Made by a program: the position numbers and the translations under genes
The notes under the pieces: model-generated
What the model was told of the DNA's origin: nothing
Seen by the model: only the letters and a program-made list of their open reading frames with translations
Databases searched by the model: none
Shown: piece by piece, positions 27,613 through 37,078 of the stretch
Layout: each line of letters starts with the position of its first letter
How positions within the stretch are numbered: the first letter of the stretch is position 1
Assembly: GCA_963765265.1 (NCBI GenBank)
Contig: CAVXVN010000008.1
Location: 124,001-188,000 of the forward strand
Direction: 5' to 3'
DNA from: Bacillus_BD sp963765265
GTDB taxonomy: Bacteria > Bacillota > Bacilli > Bacillales > Cytobacillaceae
DNA: 64,000 nt

Positions 27613-28896
27613 TTATTTATTTGTATTATTACTACTTGTTAAGGTTAATGAAATGGTCTTTTCCTCACTACCTCGATAGATTTTAAAGGTCGCTTTATCG
27701 CCAACTTCTAGTTTTGCATATAAAAATTTCCGTAAGTCATCAGAATTTGCTACATTTGTATTATTAATTGAAACAATGACATCTTGTACTTGTAGTCCTG
27801 CTTTCGCAGCTGCTGAATTGGGGTCAATACTGGTAACCACGGCCCCACCTGTAACATTATTAGGAAGGTTTTGTAAATACGTTCTTGGAATTTGTTCAAG
27901 ACTTGCTAATCCTACTCCAATATAAGGCCGTTCCACTTGACCTTTTTCAATAATTTCATTAATAATCGGCACAAGGTCATTACTTGGAATAGCAAAGCCT
28001 AACCCCTCCACTCCCGCCTCAGCAATTTTTAAACTATTCATGCCCATTAACTGGCCAGATGTATTTACTAAAGCACCACCACTATTTCCAGGGTTTATCG
28101 CTGCATCTGTTTGAATAACATTTAAATCCCAATTACCAGATGATGTCGGAACAGAAACCGTGCGGTCAACTGCACTAACAATCCCCTGTGTTACTGTATT
28201 GGATAAATCAAGACCAAGAGGGTTCCCAATCGCGTACACTTGATCACCCGCTCTTAAACTACTAGAATCTCCAAATTCCAATACAGATGTAGCATATTTA
28301 GAATCAATTTTTAATACGGCCGTATCTGTTAATGGATCTGTACCAATTAATTCGGCTGTCGTTTCTTCTCCTCCATTTACAGTAATATGAATTTCTTGAG
28401 CATTTTCCACTACATGATTATTGGTTACAATATATGCGTTGTTTCCATCAATTTTAAAAATAACCCCTGTTCCAGAACCACTTTCAACTACATTCGAACT
28501 GTTCGTATTAGCGTTATTTGAGTTTGGAAAAAAGTAACCCTGTCCTTGAGCCTGATTTTGCATATTAACAACTCCAACAATCGATTTTGATGCCTTTTCC
28601 ACCATGTCCGCAATAGAAGAATTAGAATTGGTTGCGGTCGTTTGTTTTATGGTTACTGCATCGGTAGAAACATTATTGCTTTCATTTTGGCCCAAAAGTT
28701 GTGAAACTCCTTTTTCAGCGGATGCGTATACATTTTCGAGATAACCCGTTTGTGGGAGAATCGATAAAGTGAGTACCGAACCAATTACTCCACCTGCAAT
28801 GGTTGACATCATTCCCTTTAATTTCGACTTTCCCTGTTGTCTTTGTTTTTTAGGTTCTTCAATTGGATTAGGTAAGTTTTCATTAGAATCATTCAT
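27613..28896 (-). CDS. htrA: HtrA-like membrane-anchored serine protease (S1C)
   Basis: A quality-control protease acting on misfolded exported proteins. The start is ATG at 28896 behind AAGGAGG (427 residues); the frame extends further upstream without such a site. A short cytoplasmic tail is followed by one membrane helix (about residues 30-50), then a trypsin-like domain with His in VTNNHVV, Asp in LTDTAVL and Ser in NPGNSGGAL, and one C-terminal PDZ domain (about 325-420). A low-complexity Asn/Ser/Gln region links anchor and protease. Sigma-A or CssR boxes were not identified. Confidence 0.95.
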   Translation of the reverse strand: MNDSNENLPNPIEEPKKQRQQGKSKLKGMMSTIAGGVIGSVLTLSILPQTGYLENVYASAEKGVSQLLGQNESNNVSTDAVTIKQTTATNSNSSIADMVEKASKSIVGVVNMQNQAQGQGYFFPNSNNANTNSSNVVESGSGTGVIFKIDGNNAYIVTNNHVVENAQEIHITVNGGEETTAELIGTDPLTDTAVLKIDSKYATSVLEFGDSSSLRAGDQVYAIGNPLGLDLSNTVTQGIVSAVDRTVSVPTSSGNWDLNVIQTDAAINPGNSGGALVNTSGQLMGMNSLKIAEAGVEGLGFAIPSNDLVPIINEIIEKGQVERPYIGVGLASLEQIPRTYLQNLPNNVTGGAVVTSIDPNSAAAKAGLQVQDVIVSINNTNVANSDDLRKFLYAKLEVGDKATFKIYRGSEEKTISLTLTSSNNTNK

Positions 28897-29069
28897 ATTA
28901 GTATCCTCCTTTTGGTTCATGTACAATCTTGAAAGTACCATGTGTGTTTATTAAGTTAACTTTATTCTAATGAGCAAATATGAATAAATTATGAACAAAC
29001 TTTTACAAGAGAGAGAAATTATTTTAAAAAAGAGCGAATATGTCCATTTCCTATTGTCACACATAAACA

Positions 29070-29107
29070 AAAAAGCGAGTTTGCCATTTTTCACAAACTC
29101 GCTTTTT
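29070..29107 (-). terminator. Terminator after topB
   Basis: AAAAGCGAGTTTG / CAAACTCGCTTTT with a ten-base loop, abutting the topB stop. Confidence 0.88.
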
Positions 29108-29114
29108 CTTGTAT

Positions 29115-31277
29115 TTATGTTGGTAAACCTTTCGAAAAAACAAAATGAATCTTTTTTTCATTCTCAAGCCAAGTAATTTTAGCAGAGAATTCTTTATCCT
29201 TTCCTTTAAAACCATCAATAACATCGGTCATACCTTCATTAAGCAGTTTTTTCACCTGTTTTTGTGTGATTGACTTTCCTTTAATTTTCTTTGATATAGT
29301 AAATGGGCAGCTTGTTTTTTGATAGTTCGAACATCCATAAAAACTGCCTTTATCAATGACTGTTCCACCACAAAGCTTGCAAGTTCCAAGTTTAGTAGGG
29401 GTAGTTTTTTTATACTCTCTTGGCACAAAGGATTCCTTTAAGTCATCATCAAAAGTCCATTCATCCGACTCTTTAACAGCTTCCGTAATAAGATGTGTAA
29501 TCATTTTATTGGACTGATCCATAAATTGCTTGGGTGAAGAAGAACCTTCCGATATTTGTTTTAAACGTTGCTCCCACTTTGCCGTCATTTCTGGTGATGC
29601 CAATAATTCATTTCCAACGGCAGCTATTAGAATTTTAGCTTTTGCTGTGGCATAGACAAGATTTTTATTCACGTCTATATATTTTCGATCCTTCAGCATG
29701 GTGATAATCCCAGCACGTGTCGCTTCTGTCCCCAGTCCTTCTGTTTTCATTAACACTTTTTCCAGTTCTTTATCTTCAATCTGTTTTCCAGCTGATTTCA
29801 TTAATGTAATCAGCTGTCCCTCCGTATAGCGTTTGGGTGGTTGTGTTTTACTTTCTTTAACATCCACTTTCGTTACAATCCCTTTTTCACCTTGTAAAAG
29901 TATGGGCAGAGTTGGATCCTTATCCTTCTCATGGGCTGGGATCACTTTCCGCCAACCTTCCTGAAGTTGTACCTTCCCCTTGGATTGGAATGTTGCCCGG
30001 TTATCAACAAGGGTGGTGACTGTTGTATATTCAGTTATTGCCTTTTCATAATGAGCAGCAATCAAACTTTTGACGACCAAATCATATAACTTTTGCTCAT
30101 CCGCACTTAAAGAGGCTAGGTTTGGTACTTGTTCCGTTGGAATGATGGCATAGTGGTCCGTTACTTTCTTTTCATTCACAAACCGCTTGTTATGAAGGAT
30201 GGACTCGATAGGCAAGGGAAAGAACTCGGCATACTGTGCAATATTAGAAACCTTTTGTAGGATATCGGGAAACATTTCCGCTTCTCCTTCTGTTACATGA
30301 CGAGAATCGGAACGCGGATACGAGACAATTCCACTTTGATATAGTTTTTGCAGAACATCTAGCGTTTTCTTTGGTGGAAATTTAAACAATCGGTTTGCAT
30401 CAGCTTGCAAAGTGGATAAGTTATAAAGAAAGGGCGGTAAATATTCTTTTCTCTCTGCTTTAACATCTGCCACTTCTGCATTTTTTTGTTCACAAAAACG
30501 AGCGATCTTATCCGCCATTTCCTGTGAATTTATTCGGGTTTCACCCTTGTTTTCCCATTTCCCTTTATATTTTTTTCCCTCAACCTTGAATTCAGCATGA
30601 ACCTCCCAAAAAGGCTCAGAAATGAACTTTTCTATTTCATGCTCCCTTTTTACAATCAAAGCAAGAGTTGGTGTTTGCACTCTTCCAACAGAAAATACAT
30701 CTGAAAACCCTTTTTTCTGCAGAAGTAAGCTATATAACCTCGATGCATTCATGCCAACAATCCAATCAGCACATGCTCTTGTGTAAGCTTCATAATACAA
30801 ATTCCTTGTCTCGGTTTCCGGTAAGAGGGACTGGAATCCTTCTTTAATTGATTTTGGTGTGAGAGAGGAGATCCATAATCTTTTCATCGGTTGTCTGGCA
30901 TTGGTTAGACGGAGAATATTTCTGACAATTAATTCTCCTTCCCTCCCGGCATCACCTGCGTGAATGACCTCTGTCACTTGGGGATTAGAAAGAAGATTTT
31001 TAATAACAGCAAACTGTTTTACTTTATCTTTTGTAACTTCATATTTAAATTGTTGCGGAATAATCGGTAACATCGAAAGCGACCATTTTTTCCATTGTGA
31101 ATTATATGTTTCAGGCGCCACAAGTTGGCATATATGTCCAACCGCCCATGTGACAAAAGCCCCATCTTTAAAAATTTCATTTGGAAGAATTTCTATAAAA
31201 CCCTGTGACTTTTTAGTTTTAAATATGGATGCGAGTGTAAGTCCTTGATCAGGTTTTTCTGCAATTATTAATTTCAT
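29115..31277 (-). CDS. topB: DNA topoisomerase III
   Basis: A type IA topoisomerase of 720 residues that resolves linked DNA and recombination intermediates. The N-terminal Toprim domain has LIIAEKPDQG and HAGDAGREGELI. The active-site tyrosine lies in SYPRSDSRH near residue 310 in its usual setting. The C-terminus has a partial zinc-ribbon-like region (CKLCGG, CSNYQKTSCPF). The ribosome binding site is AGGGAG. Length agrees with B. subtilis TopB. Confidence 0.95.
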   Translation of the reverse strand: MKLIIAEKPDQGLTLASIFKTKKSQGFIEILPNEIFKDGAFVTWAVGHICQLVAPETYNSQWKKWSLSMLPIIPQQFKYEVTKDKVKQFAVIKNLLSNPQVTEVIHAGDAGREGELIVRNILRLTNARQPMKRLWISSLTPKSIKEGFQSLLPETETRNLYYEAYTRACADWIVGMNASRLYSLLLQKKGFSDVFSVGRVQTPTLALIVKREHEIEKFISEPFWEVHAEFKVEGKKYKGKWENKGETRINSQEMADKIARFCEQKNAEVADVKAERKEYLPPFLYNLSTLQADANRLFKFPPKKTLDVLQKLYQSGIVSYPRSDSRHVTEGEAEMFPDILQKVSNIAQYAEFFPLPIESILHNKRFVNEKKVTDHYAIIPTEQVPNLASLSADEQKLYDLVVKSLIAAHYEKAITEYTTVTTLVDNRATFQSKGKVQLQEGWRKVIPAHEKDKDPTLPILLQGEKGIVTKVDVKESKTQPPKRYTEGQLITLMKSAGKQIEDKELEKVLMKTEGLGTEATRAGIITMLKDRKYIDVNKNLVYATAKAKILIAAVGNELLASPEMTAKWEQRLKQISEGSSSPKQFMDQSNKMITHLITEAVKESDEWTFDDDLKESFVPREYKKTTPTKLGTCKLCGGTVIDKGSFYGCSNYQKTSCPFTISKKIKGKSITQKQVKKLLNEGMTDVIDGFKGKDKEFSAKITWLENEKKIHFVFSKGLPT

Positions 31278-31661
31278 CGCGATCTCCCTGCTTAATTAAT
31301 ATAATGGATTAGCCCAATAGCTGATTTATTTTAGCATATGTTCAAAGCGCTGTATAACATGTAAAATCATTTTAACTTTTTCAAGTTTAGGAAGGTAATT
31401 ATATAAACAACCATTTCTATATGGAAAGGAGTTGTTTGTCTTAAAACAAACAACTCCCTCTAGTTACCTATTAATTTTAGACCATTGCTTTTTATAAAAC
31501 AACTCATGCATTTAGAAATTGGGATTTTACAATCAAAAAGTTGAGAATTTAGGAAATGTTCGTAGATACAAACGTTGATTTTTGTAATTCTTGTTAGATG
31601 TCCAACTCCTTTAACAGATATTTGAATATTTTATAATATCAGATGGAAGGAGGTGAAACAT
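31278..31661. other. Intergenic region with a perfect 12-bp hairpin
   Basis: It contains GGAGTTGTTTGT / ACAAACAACTCC at 31428-31457, a perfect stem with a six-base loop and no T-run. It may be a leader structure or an end of a transcript. No further gene with a ribosome binding site was found before the small sporulation gene at 31662. Confidence 0.55.
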
Positions 31662-31775
31662 ATGGGTTACTCTGGATCTGACGTGGGTGGTCGTTCCAAT
31701 AATAACTTTGCTTTGATTGTTGTACTTTTCATCCTTTTAATTATTGTTGGTTCTGCTTTTGTTTCCAAATATTAG
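31662..31775 (+). CDS. YjcZ/SscA family small sporulation protein
   Basis: A 37-residue protein with a Gly/Ser/Asn-rich head (MGYSGSDVGG) and one hydrophobic helix (residues 16-34) ending in SKY. This is the pattern of the YjcZ/SscA family, tiny membrane-associated spore-coat proteins made in the mother cell. GGAGG precedes ATG by eight bases. I did not find a convincing SigE/SigK promoter. Confidence 0.82.
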   Translation: MGYSGSDVGGRSNNNFALIVVLFILLIIVGSAFVSKY

Positions 31776-32054
31776 TCTCTTATTCTTGAGGGGGCGCTAA
31801 GTCAGCACTCTTTCTATAAAAGTATACAGTTAGGTTCAATCTGATTATCATTCTATGTATTTTTCATACTAAATTTTGAAAATTACATATTATTAATCTT
31901 GACTGTAAGCGTTCTTTCATGTATATTAAAATCATCATTTATCAGAATATATTTCCTAGGATTCTACAAATATCCATTTTATATTTTGTATAATGATAAT
32001 ATTTATTTTTATAGACACATAGGTGTCTTGAAAGTTTTAGGAGGAAAAGTAAAT

Positions 32055-32255
32055 ATGCAAAACGGTAAAGTAAAATGGTTCAATAACGAAAAAGGTTTTG
32101 GATTTATCGAAGTTGAAGGTGGAGACGATGTATTCGTACATTTCACTGCTATTTCCGGTGACGGATTTAAATCATTAGAAGAAGGCCAAGAAGTTTCTTT
32201 CGAAATCGTCGAAGGAAATCGTGGACCACAAGCTTCCAACGTTGTAAAACTATAA
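32055..32255 (+). CDS. cspD: Cold-shock protein
   Basis: A 66-residue single-strand nucleic-acid-binding protein that acts as an RNA chaperone. RNP1 (KGFGFIEV) and RNP2 (VFVHFTAI) are intact. ATG at 32055 follows GGAGG. The leader contains the hairpin AGACAC-ATAG-GTGTCT (about 32013-32028) shortly before the ribosome binding site, which may affect temperature-dependent translation. Position next to ypeQ-ypeP matches cspD of B. subtilis. Confidence 0.95.
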   Translation: MQNGKVKWFNNEKGFGFIEVEGGDDVFVHFTAISGDGFKSLEEGQEVSFEIVEGNRGPQASNVVKL

Positions 32256-32282
32256 TAATATCATATAATAATTGAAACTTTT

Positions 32283-32309
32283 AAGGCTGACGTTTTCCGT
32301 CAGCCTTTC
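32283..32309 (+). terminator. Terminator after cspD
   Basis: AAGGCTGACG / CGTCAGCCTT with a five-base loop and T's after it. Confidence 0.88.
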
Positions 32310-32339
32310 TTAATGAATCCTGAAATTGATTTAAGAATA

Positions 32340-32519
32340 TTAATGGGAAAGTTTTTCTCCACATTGTTTAATTTTTTCTCCCACTGTACAAGAAGTAATA
32401 CAAAAACGGTGTGCAAAGTTTCGACCGCGGTCTTTTCTATTTTGTTTATATAGAAAACACCCTTTACAATCATGTTCTAAAATATCTTCTACTTCATTAT
32501 ATATGGCCTTTCTATCCAA
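32340..32519 (-). CDS. ypeQ: Small zinc-finger protein (zf-C2HCIx2C), YpeQ-like
   Basis: A 59-residue protein starting at TTG 32519 behind GAGGTGAAGG. It has CKGC followed by HRFCITSC, exactly the CxxC...HxxCIxxC spacing that names this Bacillus zinc-finger family. The length and position between cspD and ypeP agree with B. subtilis YpeQ. The function is unknown; probable zinc binding and perhaps nucleic-acid contact. It is easily missed because of its size and TTG start. Confidence 0.82.
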   Translation of the reverse strand: MDRKAIYNEVEDILEHDCKGCFLYKQNRKDRGRNFAHRFCITSCTVGEKIKQCGEKLSH

Positions 32520-32604
32520 TTATCCTTCACCTCTTTTGCTGCTTTTTTCCGCATGATCTTTGTGCGATAAATAGGCCACACCGCTATCCACTAAAATTGT
32601 TCAT

Positions 32605-33261
32605 TTAAAGCAACTGCATTTTACTATAAATATTTTTCCCTTCTAATGCTTGGGTTGCCAGTTTATCTGCTTCTTTATTATCATTTCTTGGAATGAGTTG
32701 GTAACGTGGTTTTATACCTAAGATTTTGATTCTCTCTTCAATTCGATCAATCCATCGGCTTAAATTTTCTTCATAACATGGCCATTCTCCTGCAAGTTGA
32801 TTGATCACTACTTGAGAATCACCTTTAATATCACATGGAACATGATGAACACCGAGCTCTATTAGTAAATTCAAACTGTAATATAGTGCAGCATATTCAG
32901 CCTCATTATTTGATTCCATTTCATCAATTTTTTCATTTGCTCTTATCCTAAATTTCTTTTTCCCTTGTCTAAAGTAAATAACGGCACCTAGTCCTGCCTG
33001 ATAAGAATCCGGTTTAAATCCACCATCAAAATAAATCATTACTTCATGAGGATCTTCCTCAATTTCAACCATTAACTTTTTCATTTCTTTTAAATTCCAG
33101 GACTGCCCCATATCATCATAGAAAATGAGCTCTTTTGCTTTTCCGGACTTCTCTATATCCTCTCCACCTATAATTGCTAACTCAGCATCCATCCAATCTG
33201 AAGTAAAGAATATTCCATCTCTTCCCTTTATTTTATATGTCCATTCTAGTTTATATTTCAT
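32605..33261 (-). CDS. ypeP: RNase H-like protein YpeP
   Basis: A 218-residue protein. The first ~70 residues form an extra N-terminal domain, and the rest is an RNase HI fold. All four carboxylates of the RNase H site can be placed: Asp in YFDGGF, Glu in NNEAEYAAL, Asp in KGDSQVV and Asp in NKEADKLA. It may cut RNA in RNA-DNA hybrids, although B. subtilis YpeP has been reported as weak or inactive (from memory). Ribosome binding site GAGAGG. Divergent from the second RNase H-like gene. Confidence 0.88.
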   Translation of the reverse strand: MKYKLEWTYKIKGRDGIFFTSDWMDAELAIIGGEDIEKSGKAKELIFYDDMGQSWNLKEMKKLMVEIEEDPHEVMIYFDGGFKPDSYQAGLGAVIYFRQGKKKFRIRANEKIDEMESNNEAEYAALYYSLNLLIELGVHHVPCDIKGDSQVVINQLAGEWPCYEENLSRWIDRIEERIKILGIKPRYQLIPRNDNKEADKLATQALEGKNIYSKMQLL

Positions 33262-33548
33262 TGAAATTTCAACCTCTCTATTTTGAATTCAATATGTACT
33301 CGATTGGAAACGTATCTTATTTTATATGATCATTCTGGTTCAATGATTAGACCATTTATGTAGTTTGAAGTGCTCCTTCCTCATTGTTTCAAATATTTAA
33401 CCTTTCATGATGGTTCTTTTTAGTTTATACTTTTTTCATTAAGTGCATGCCTATTTATAATGGTGATCATCTGAACATTTTAAGAATGATTGATCATCTT
33501 ACATTTATTACATATCGAAATACACGAATAGTTGGGAGGTTTTTCCCC

Positions 33549-33932
33549 TTGATTGAAATTTATTTTGATGGTGCTAGTGCTGGAAATCCTGGTCCAAGTG
33601 GTGCTGGAGTATTTATTAATGCAAATGGAAAAGTGGAGCGTTTCTCCATACCATTGCCAGAAATGAGTAATCATGAAGCGGAATTTCATGCATTTATTTG
33701 CGCATTAGAACTAGGCATACAAAGAGGATTTAAGACAGTATCATTCCGTACAGATTCCGAGCTCGTTAATAGAGCTATTGAAAAGGAATTCGTGAAAAAT
33801 AAATTATATGCCCCATTACTGGATCAAGCGTTAAAACTTATCAAAGAATTTGATTTATTTTTTCTAAAATGGATCCCGAGTAGTGAAAACAAAAATGCTG
33901 ATCAATTAGCAAGGTCCGCTATTCATAAATAA
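33549..33932 (+). CDS. ypdQ: RNase HI-like protein YpdQ
   Basis: A 127-residue single-domain RNase HI-type protein. TTG at 33549 behind GGGAGG is the start; upstream in-frame codons are not coding. Catalytic residues are Asp in YFDGASAG, Glu in NHEAEFHAF, Asp in RTDSELV and Asp in NADQLA. It has no basic protrusion, as in other Bacillus short forms. Together with ypeP it gives two RNase H-like genes back to back, as in B. subtilis. Confidence 0.88.
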   Translation: MIEIYFDGASAGNPGPSGAGVFINANGKVERFSIPLPEMSNHEAEFHAFICALELGIQRGFKTVSFRTDSELVNRAIEKEFVKNKLYAPLLDQALKLIKEFDLFFLKWIPSSENKNADQLARSAIHK

Positions 33933-33974
33933 AGGGATCGTGTTATTTTTTATAGAAAGGTATGGTAGATCATT

Positions 33975-34913
33975 TTGAGTAAAACGACTATTTTTGCTGA
34001 TATTTTACTTTTATTCGTAGCATTCGTTTGGGGATCAACCTTTGTCATTGTGCAGAATGCCCTAGATTTTTTAATGCCTTTTTCTTTTAATGGTGTTCGA
34101 TTTACAATGGCAAGTGTTCTTTTAATTGCGTGGCTACTCATTTTTCAACGTAAACAATTAAAAGAATGTAATCGCAAACTTATTTTCTCAGGAATATTTA
34201 TAGGTTTCTGGCTTTTTGTAGGATATGCTACACAAACTGCAGGGCTATTATTCACGACTTCATCAAAGGCTGGTTTCATCACTGGATTGAGCGTTGTCCT
34301 CGTGCCTGTCTTTTCATTATTATTATTAAAACAAAAGCCAAGCAAAAATGCCATTCTAGGCATCATCGTTGCGACCGCCGGACTTTATTTACTTACTATG
34401 ACCGATACCATTTCACTTACAATTGGAGATGGACTTGTGTTTATTTGTGCAATTGCCTTTGCATTACAAATTATTTTCACAGGGAAATATAGTTCTAGCT
34501 TTCCAACATTACTTTTAACTGTTATCCAAATAATGACGGTAGCGGTTCTTTCTATGATTTGCGCATTCTTGTTTGAAGATTGGCAGAACGCTTTTACTTC
34601 GGATATTCTATTGGATACAAATGTCCTTACTGCATTAATCATTACTTCCGTATTTGCGACCGCTCTTGCCTTTTTAATCCAAACTTCTGTACAAAAATAT
34701 ACCAACCCAACAAGAGTCGCTTTAATTTTTGCGATGGAACCCGTATTTGCAGCAGTAACCGGATTTATATGGGCTGGTGACCGACTTTCAATGAGTGCTT
34801 TTGCGGGTTGTCTACTTATATTTGCTGGAATGATTTATGCAGAAATTCCTTTAGGCAAGATTTTTTCAAAAAATAAACTTAAGCAAGAATCTGATAATCA
34901 AAAGATCATTTAA
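33975..34913 (+). CDS. EamA family (DMT) transporter
   Basis: A 312-residue membrane protein with ten predicted helices in two repeated EamA halves (AFVWGSTFVIVQ at the start; FAMEPVFAAVTGFIW in the second half). Such drug/metabolite transporters export amino acids or metabolites; the substrate cannot be predicted. The start is TTG at 33975, with an AAAGG site rather far ahead. It follows ypdQ by 42 bases and may be co-transcribed. Confidence 0.9.
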   Translation: MSKTTIFADILLLFVAFVWGSTFVIVQNALDFLMPFSFNGVRFTMASVLLIAWLLIFQRKQLKECNRKLIFSGIFIGFWLFVGYATQTAGLLFTTSSKAGFITGLSVVLVPVFSLLLLKQKPSKNAILGIIVATAGLYLLTMTDTISLTIGDGLVFICAIAFALQIIFTGKYSSSFPTLLLTVIQIMTVAVLSMICAFLFEDWQNAFTSDILLDTNVLTALIITSVFATALAFLIQTSVQKYTNPTRVALIFAMEPVFAAVTGFIWAGDRLSMSAFAGCLLIFAGMIYAEIPLGKIFSKNKLKQESDNQKII

Positions 34914-34921
34914 AACTTGAT

Positions 34922-34960
34922 AAAAAATACGTGCTCTCCTTTATGAGCACGTACTTTTTA
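34922..34960. terminator. Bidirectional terminator
   Basis: TACGTGCTC / GAGCACGTA flanked by A- and T-runs, between convergent genes. Confidence 0.88.
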
Positions 34961-34988
34961 TCTCTCAATATTCATATACATCTTAAAT

Positions 34989-35270
34989 CTATATGGCCAT
35001 TAGTTCTTGTTCTTTTATGAAGCGAATGGCAGCGCCTCGTGTTTTAATTTTACTTTTTATTAGGATCTCTAATAATGAAATATAAAAACTTCCATCAAAT
35101 TCCTTTTGTGCTTTTAAAGTTAATTCTATCGCTGTGTTCGTTAATTCATCTGATGCTTTTGTATATTGTTTTCCAAATTGAATAAAACCAATTGCATCAT
35201 CATGTAATGTAAAGCCCTTACTTTCTAAAAAATCGATATACTGCTGTACTGTTTTCACCCTTCTACCCAT
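34989..35270 (-). CDS. Small helical protein of unknown function
   Basis: A 93-residue protein, mostly helical, without signal or membrane segment. It may belong to a Bacillus-only uncharacterised family (perhaps DUF6123; low certainty). GAGAGGG abuts the first ATG, so translation might start at GTG five codons later. Located between the EamA transporter and the PAP2-like gene, on the opposite strand to the transporter. Confidence 0.65.
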   Translation of the reverse strand: MGRRVKTVQQYIDFLESKGFTLHDDAIGFIQFGKQYTKASDELTNTAIELTLKAQKEFDGSFYISLLEILIKSKIKTRGAAIRFIKEQELMAI

Positions 35271-35324
35271 CCCTCTCGCCTACTATTTTCCAATTTAAAT
35301 ATTACTTCAATTTCAGACAAATTT

Positions 35325-35786
35325 CTATCCTTTTTTCGTCATTATATGACCAATTGTGCCCATCATAATTCCTAGAAGTGCCCCACCAATGACTTCTTCT
35401 GGTTGATGACCAAGCATTTCCTTCAGTTTTTTAGGCGTTTTTTCTTCAAACTTGACGGCTTCATCCTTATGAATCTTATCCATCAGGTCACCCATATCAT
35501 TGACTTTTAAGGTTAATTCACCGGTTTGTCGTCGAATACCTTGAGCATCATACATGACAATTAATCCATAAATAAGCGATAGAGCAAAGTCAATCGTTGG
35601 CGTACCCCTTTTTAGGGCAATGAAAGTGGTTAATGAGGCTACCCCAGCGGAATGAGAGCTTGGCATTCCACCCGTTTGGAAAAACAAATCTGGCTTCCAT
35701 TTTTGTGTTTTAACAAAATGAATGGGTATTTTCAAGGCCTGTGCTAGTCCAATACTGATTAAAGCAACATAGATTCCTTTGTTCAT
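35325..35786 (-). CDS. Divergent PAP2 family membrane protein (YuiD-like)
   Basis: A 153-residue membrane protein of the DUF212/YuiD group. GGMPSSHSAGV near residue 37 is the phosphatase-like histidine motif, and YDAQGIRRQ follows. There are about three to four hydrophobic segments. ATG at 35786 follows AGAGGTGATG; the longer frame upstream is unsupported. It may act on a lipid or isoprenoid phosphate, but the family activity is unproven. Confidence 0.9.
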   Translation of the reverse strand: MNKGIYVALISIGLAQALKIPIHFVKTQKWKPDLFFQTGGMPSSHSAGVASLTTFIALKRGTPTIDFALSLIYGLIVMYDAQGIRRQTGELTLKVNDMGDLMDKIHKDEAVKFEEKTPKKLKEMLGHQPEEVIGGALLGIMMGTIGHIMTKKG

Positions 35787-35869
35787 GAATTCATCACCTC
35801 TTTGATAGTGTGAAGAATTAAGAGTCAATTTATTCTGATTGGAGATACTAAAAATTGGAGGTGAGGACT

Positions 35870-36007
35870 ATGAGTAAAGATCATCATACAAACCGAGGTA
35901 TTAAAGCTCCTGGAGTAAATCCACAAGGGTATGGTCAAGATGCTGAGTTTGCTGAGGAACCGAAAAGTAAACTTGAAAATGCGGCTAAAAAGAAAAACAC
36001 AAAATAA
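35870..36007 (+). CDS. sspL: Small acid-soluble spore protein SspL
   Basis: A 45-residue, hydrophilic, charged protein starting at ATG 35870 behind GGAGGTGAGG. GVNPQG and a tail KSKLENAAKKKNTK match the pattern of B. subtilis SspL. It lies beside ypcP, as in B. subtilis. It would be made in the forespore late in sporulation. No clear SigG promoter was identified. Confidence 0.85.
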   Translation: MSKDHHTNRGIKAPGVNPQGYGQDAEFAEEPKSKLENAAKKKNTK

Positions 36008-36049
36008 TATGCTACCTTTTCTTCAACCTACTTCTGTGGAATAAACCAC

Positions 36050-36081
36050 GAAAGTGCCTTCCATATTTGGAAGACACTTTC
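36050..36081. terminator. Probable terminator between sspL and ypcP
   Basis: GAAAGTG-TTCC...GGAA-CACTTTC stem between convergent genes. The T-run is weak in both directions. Confidence 0.55.
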
Positions 36082-36084
36082 AAG

Positions 36085-36978
36085 TTAAGCATATTTTTGT
36101 TCAATATCAATAAAGCGTTGAAGGCCTTTCATGCCCACTTCATTAAATTTATTCAGTACTTTTTCATGATCCAGATTCAACTTTGCTTTTTCGAGATCAT
36201 ATTGAAGAGGAACATCACACTTGATTTCAGCTAATTTCCTACTTAAATAAAGCATGTCCAAGTCGGTTTCAATTTTTAATTTTTGAGATTTTGTTAATGC
36301 ATTCAAATTTTCTACAATTCCATCCACATGTTCATATTGTTGGAGCAATTTTAATGCTGTTTTTTCACCTATTCCTCTGACACCCGGATAATTATCACTC
36401 GGATCACCCATTAATGCTTTTAAATCAATCATTTGTTTCGGTATGATTCCTTTTTCTTCATAAAAGGTTTGACTATTATGAACGAGATAATTTCCAAAAC
36501 CTTTTTTTAAAAGAATGACAGAGATATGATCATCGATTAACTGTAAAATATCTTGATCTCCTGTCAAAATAGACACATTTGCTTCGTCCTTTGCTTGTAC
36601 CGCGATCGTACCAATACAGTCATCCGCCTCAAAGCCAACTATTCCAATATTAGGTACATCAAAAGAATCTACCACTTCTTTCACAAGGTCAAATTGCGGT
36701 ATTAGCTCGACAGGTGCTTCTCCTCGATTTGCTTTATATCCATCAAATAATTCATTTCGAAACGTTTTGCTGCCCATATCCCAACAAACAGCTACATGAC
36801 TTGGTTTAAAAGAAGAAACAGCAGTAAAGAAATGCTTCACGAAACCATTTACAGCATTAGTAGGAACGCCTTGTGAATTAATCATAAATTGTCCCGTTAC
36901 TGCTGTTGCATAAAAAGCTCGAAACAAAAGAGCCATTCCGTCCACTAGCATTAATGTAGGTTTATTATTTGTATCCAA
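36085..36978 (-). CDS. ypcP: 5'-3' exonuclease / flap endonuclease YpcP
   Basis: A 297-residue stand-alone relative of the 5' nuclease domain of DNA polymerase I. It shows the expected acidic metal-binding motifs (LVDGMALLFR, GFEADDCIG, LTGDQDILQ, LMGDPSDNYPG) and a helix-hairpin-helix (GIGEKTALKLL). It likely removes RNA primers and flaps in lagging-strand synthesis. The start is TTG with GGGAGTG ahead. Length and place next to sspL match B. subtilis. Confidence 0.95.
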   Translation of the reverse strand: MDTNNKPTLMLVDGMALLFRAFYATAVTGQFMINSQGVPTNAVNGFVKHFFTAVSSFKPSHVAVCWDMGSKTFRNELFDGYKANRGEAPVELIPQFDLVKEVVDSFDVPNIGIVGFEADDCIGTIAVQAKDEANVSILTGDQDILQLIDDHISVILLKKGFGNYLVHNSQTFYEEKGIIPKQMIDLKALMGDPSDNYPGVRGIGEKTALKLLQQYEHVDGIVENLNALTKSQKLKIETDLDMLYLSRKLAEIKCDVPLQYDLEKAKLNLDHEKVLNKFNEVGMKGLQRFIDIEQKYA

Positions 36979-37078
36979 TCATTTCACACTCCCTATAAGG
37001 ATCAAGTTCACACACATAAGCAATATTATATCATGATTATACGTGTAACGAGCTGGTAATCATTTGATAGATTGGATT

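Noticed and set aside
31428..31457. Terminator at the 12-bp perfect hairpin
   Set aside because: No T-run follows on either strand and no gene ends there.
32009..32239. Minus-strand frame opposite cspD
   Set aside because: Shadow of the real cold-shock gene; no ribosome binding site.
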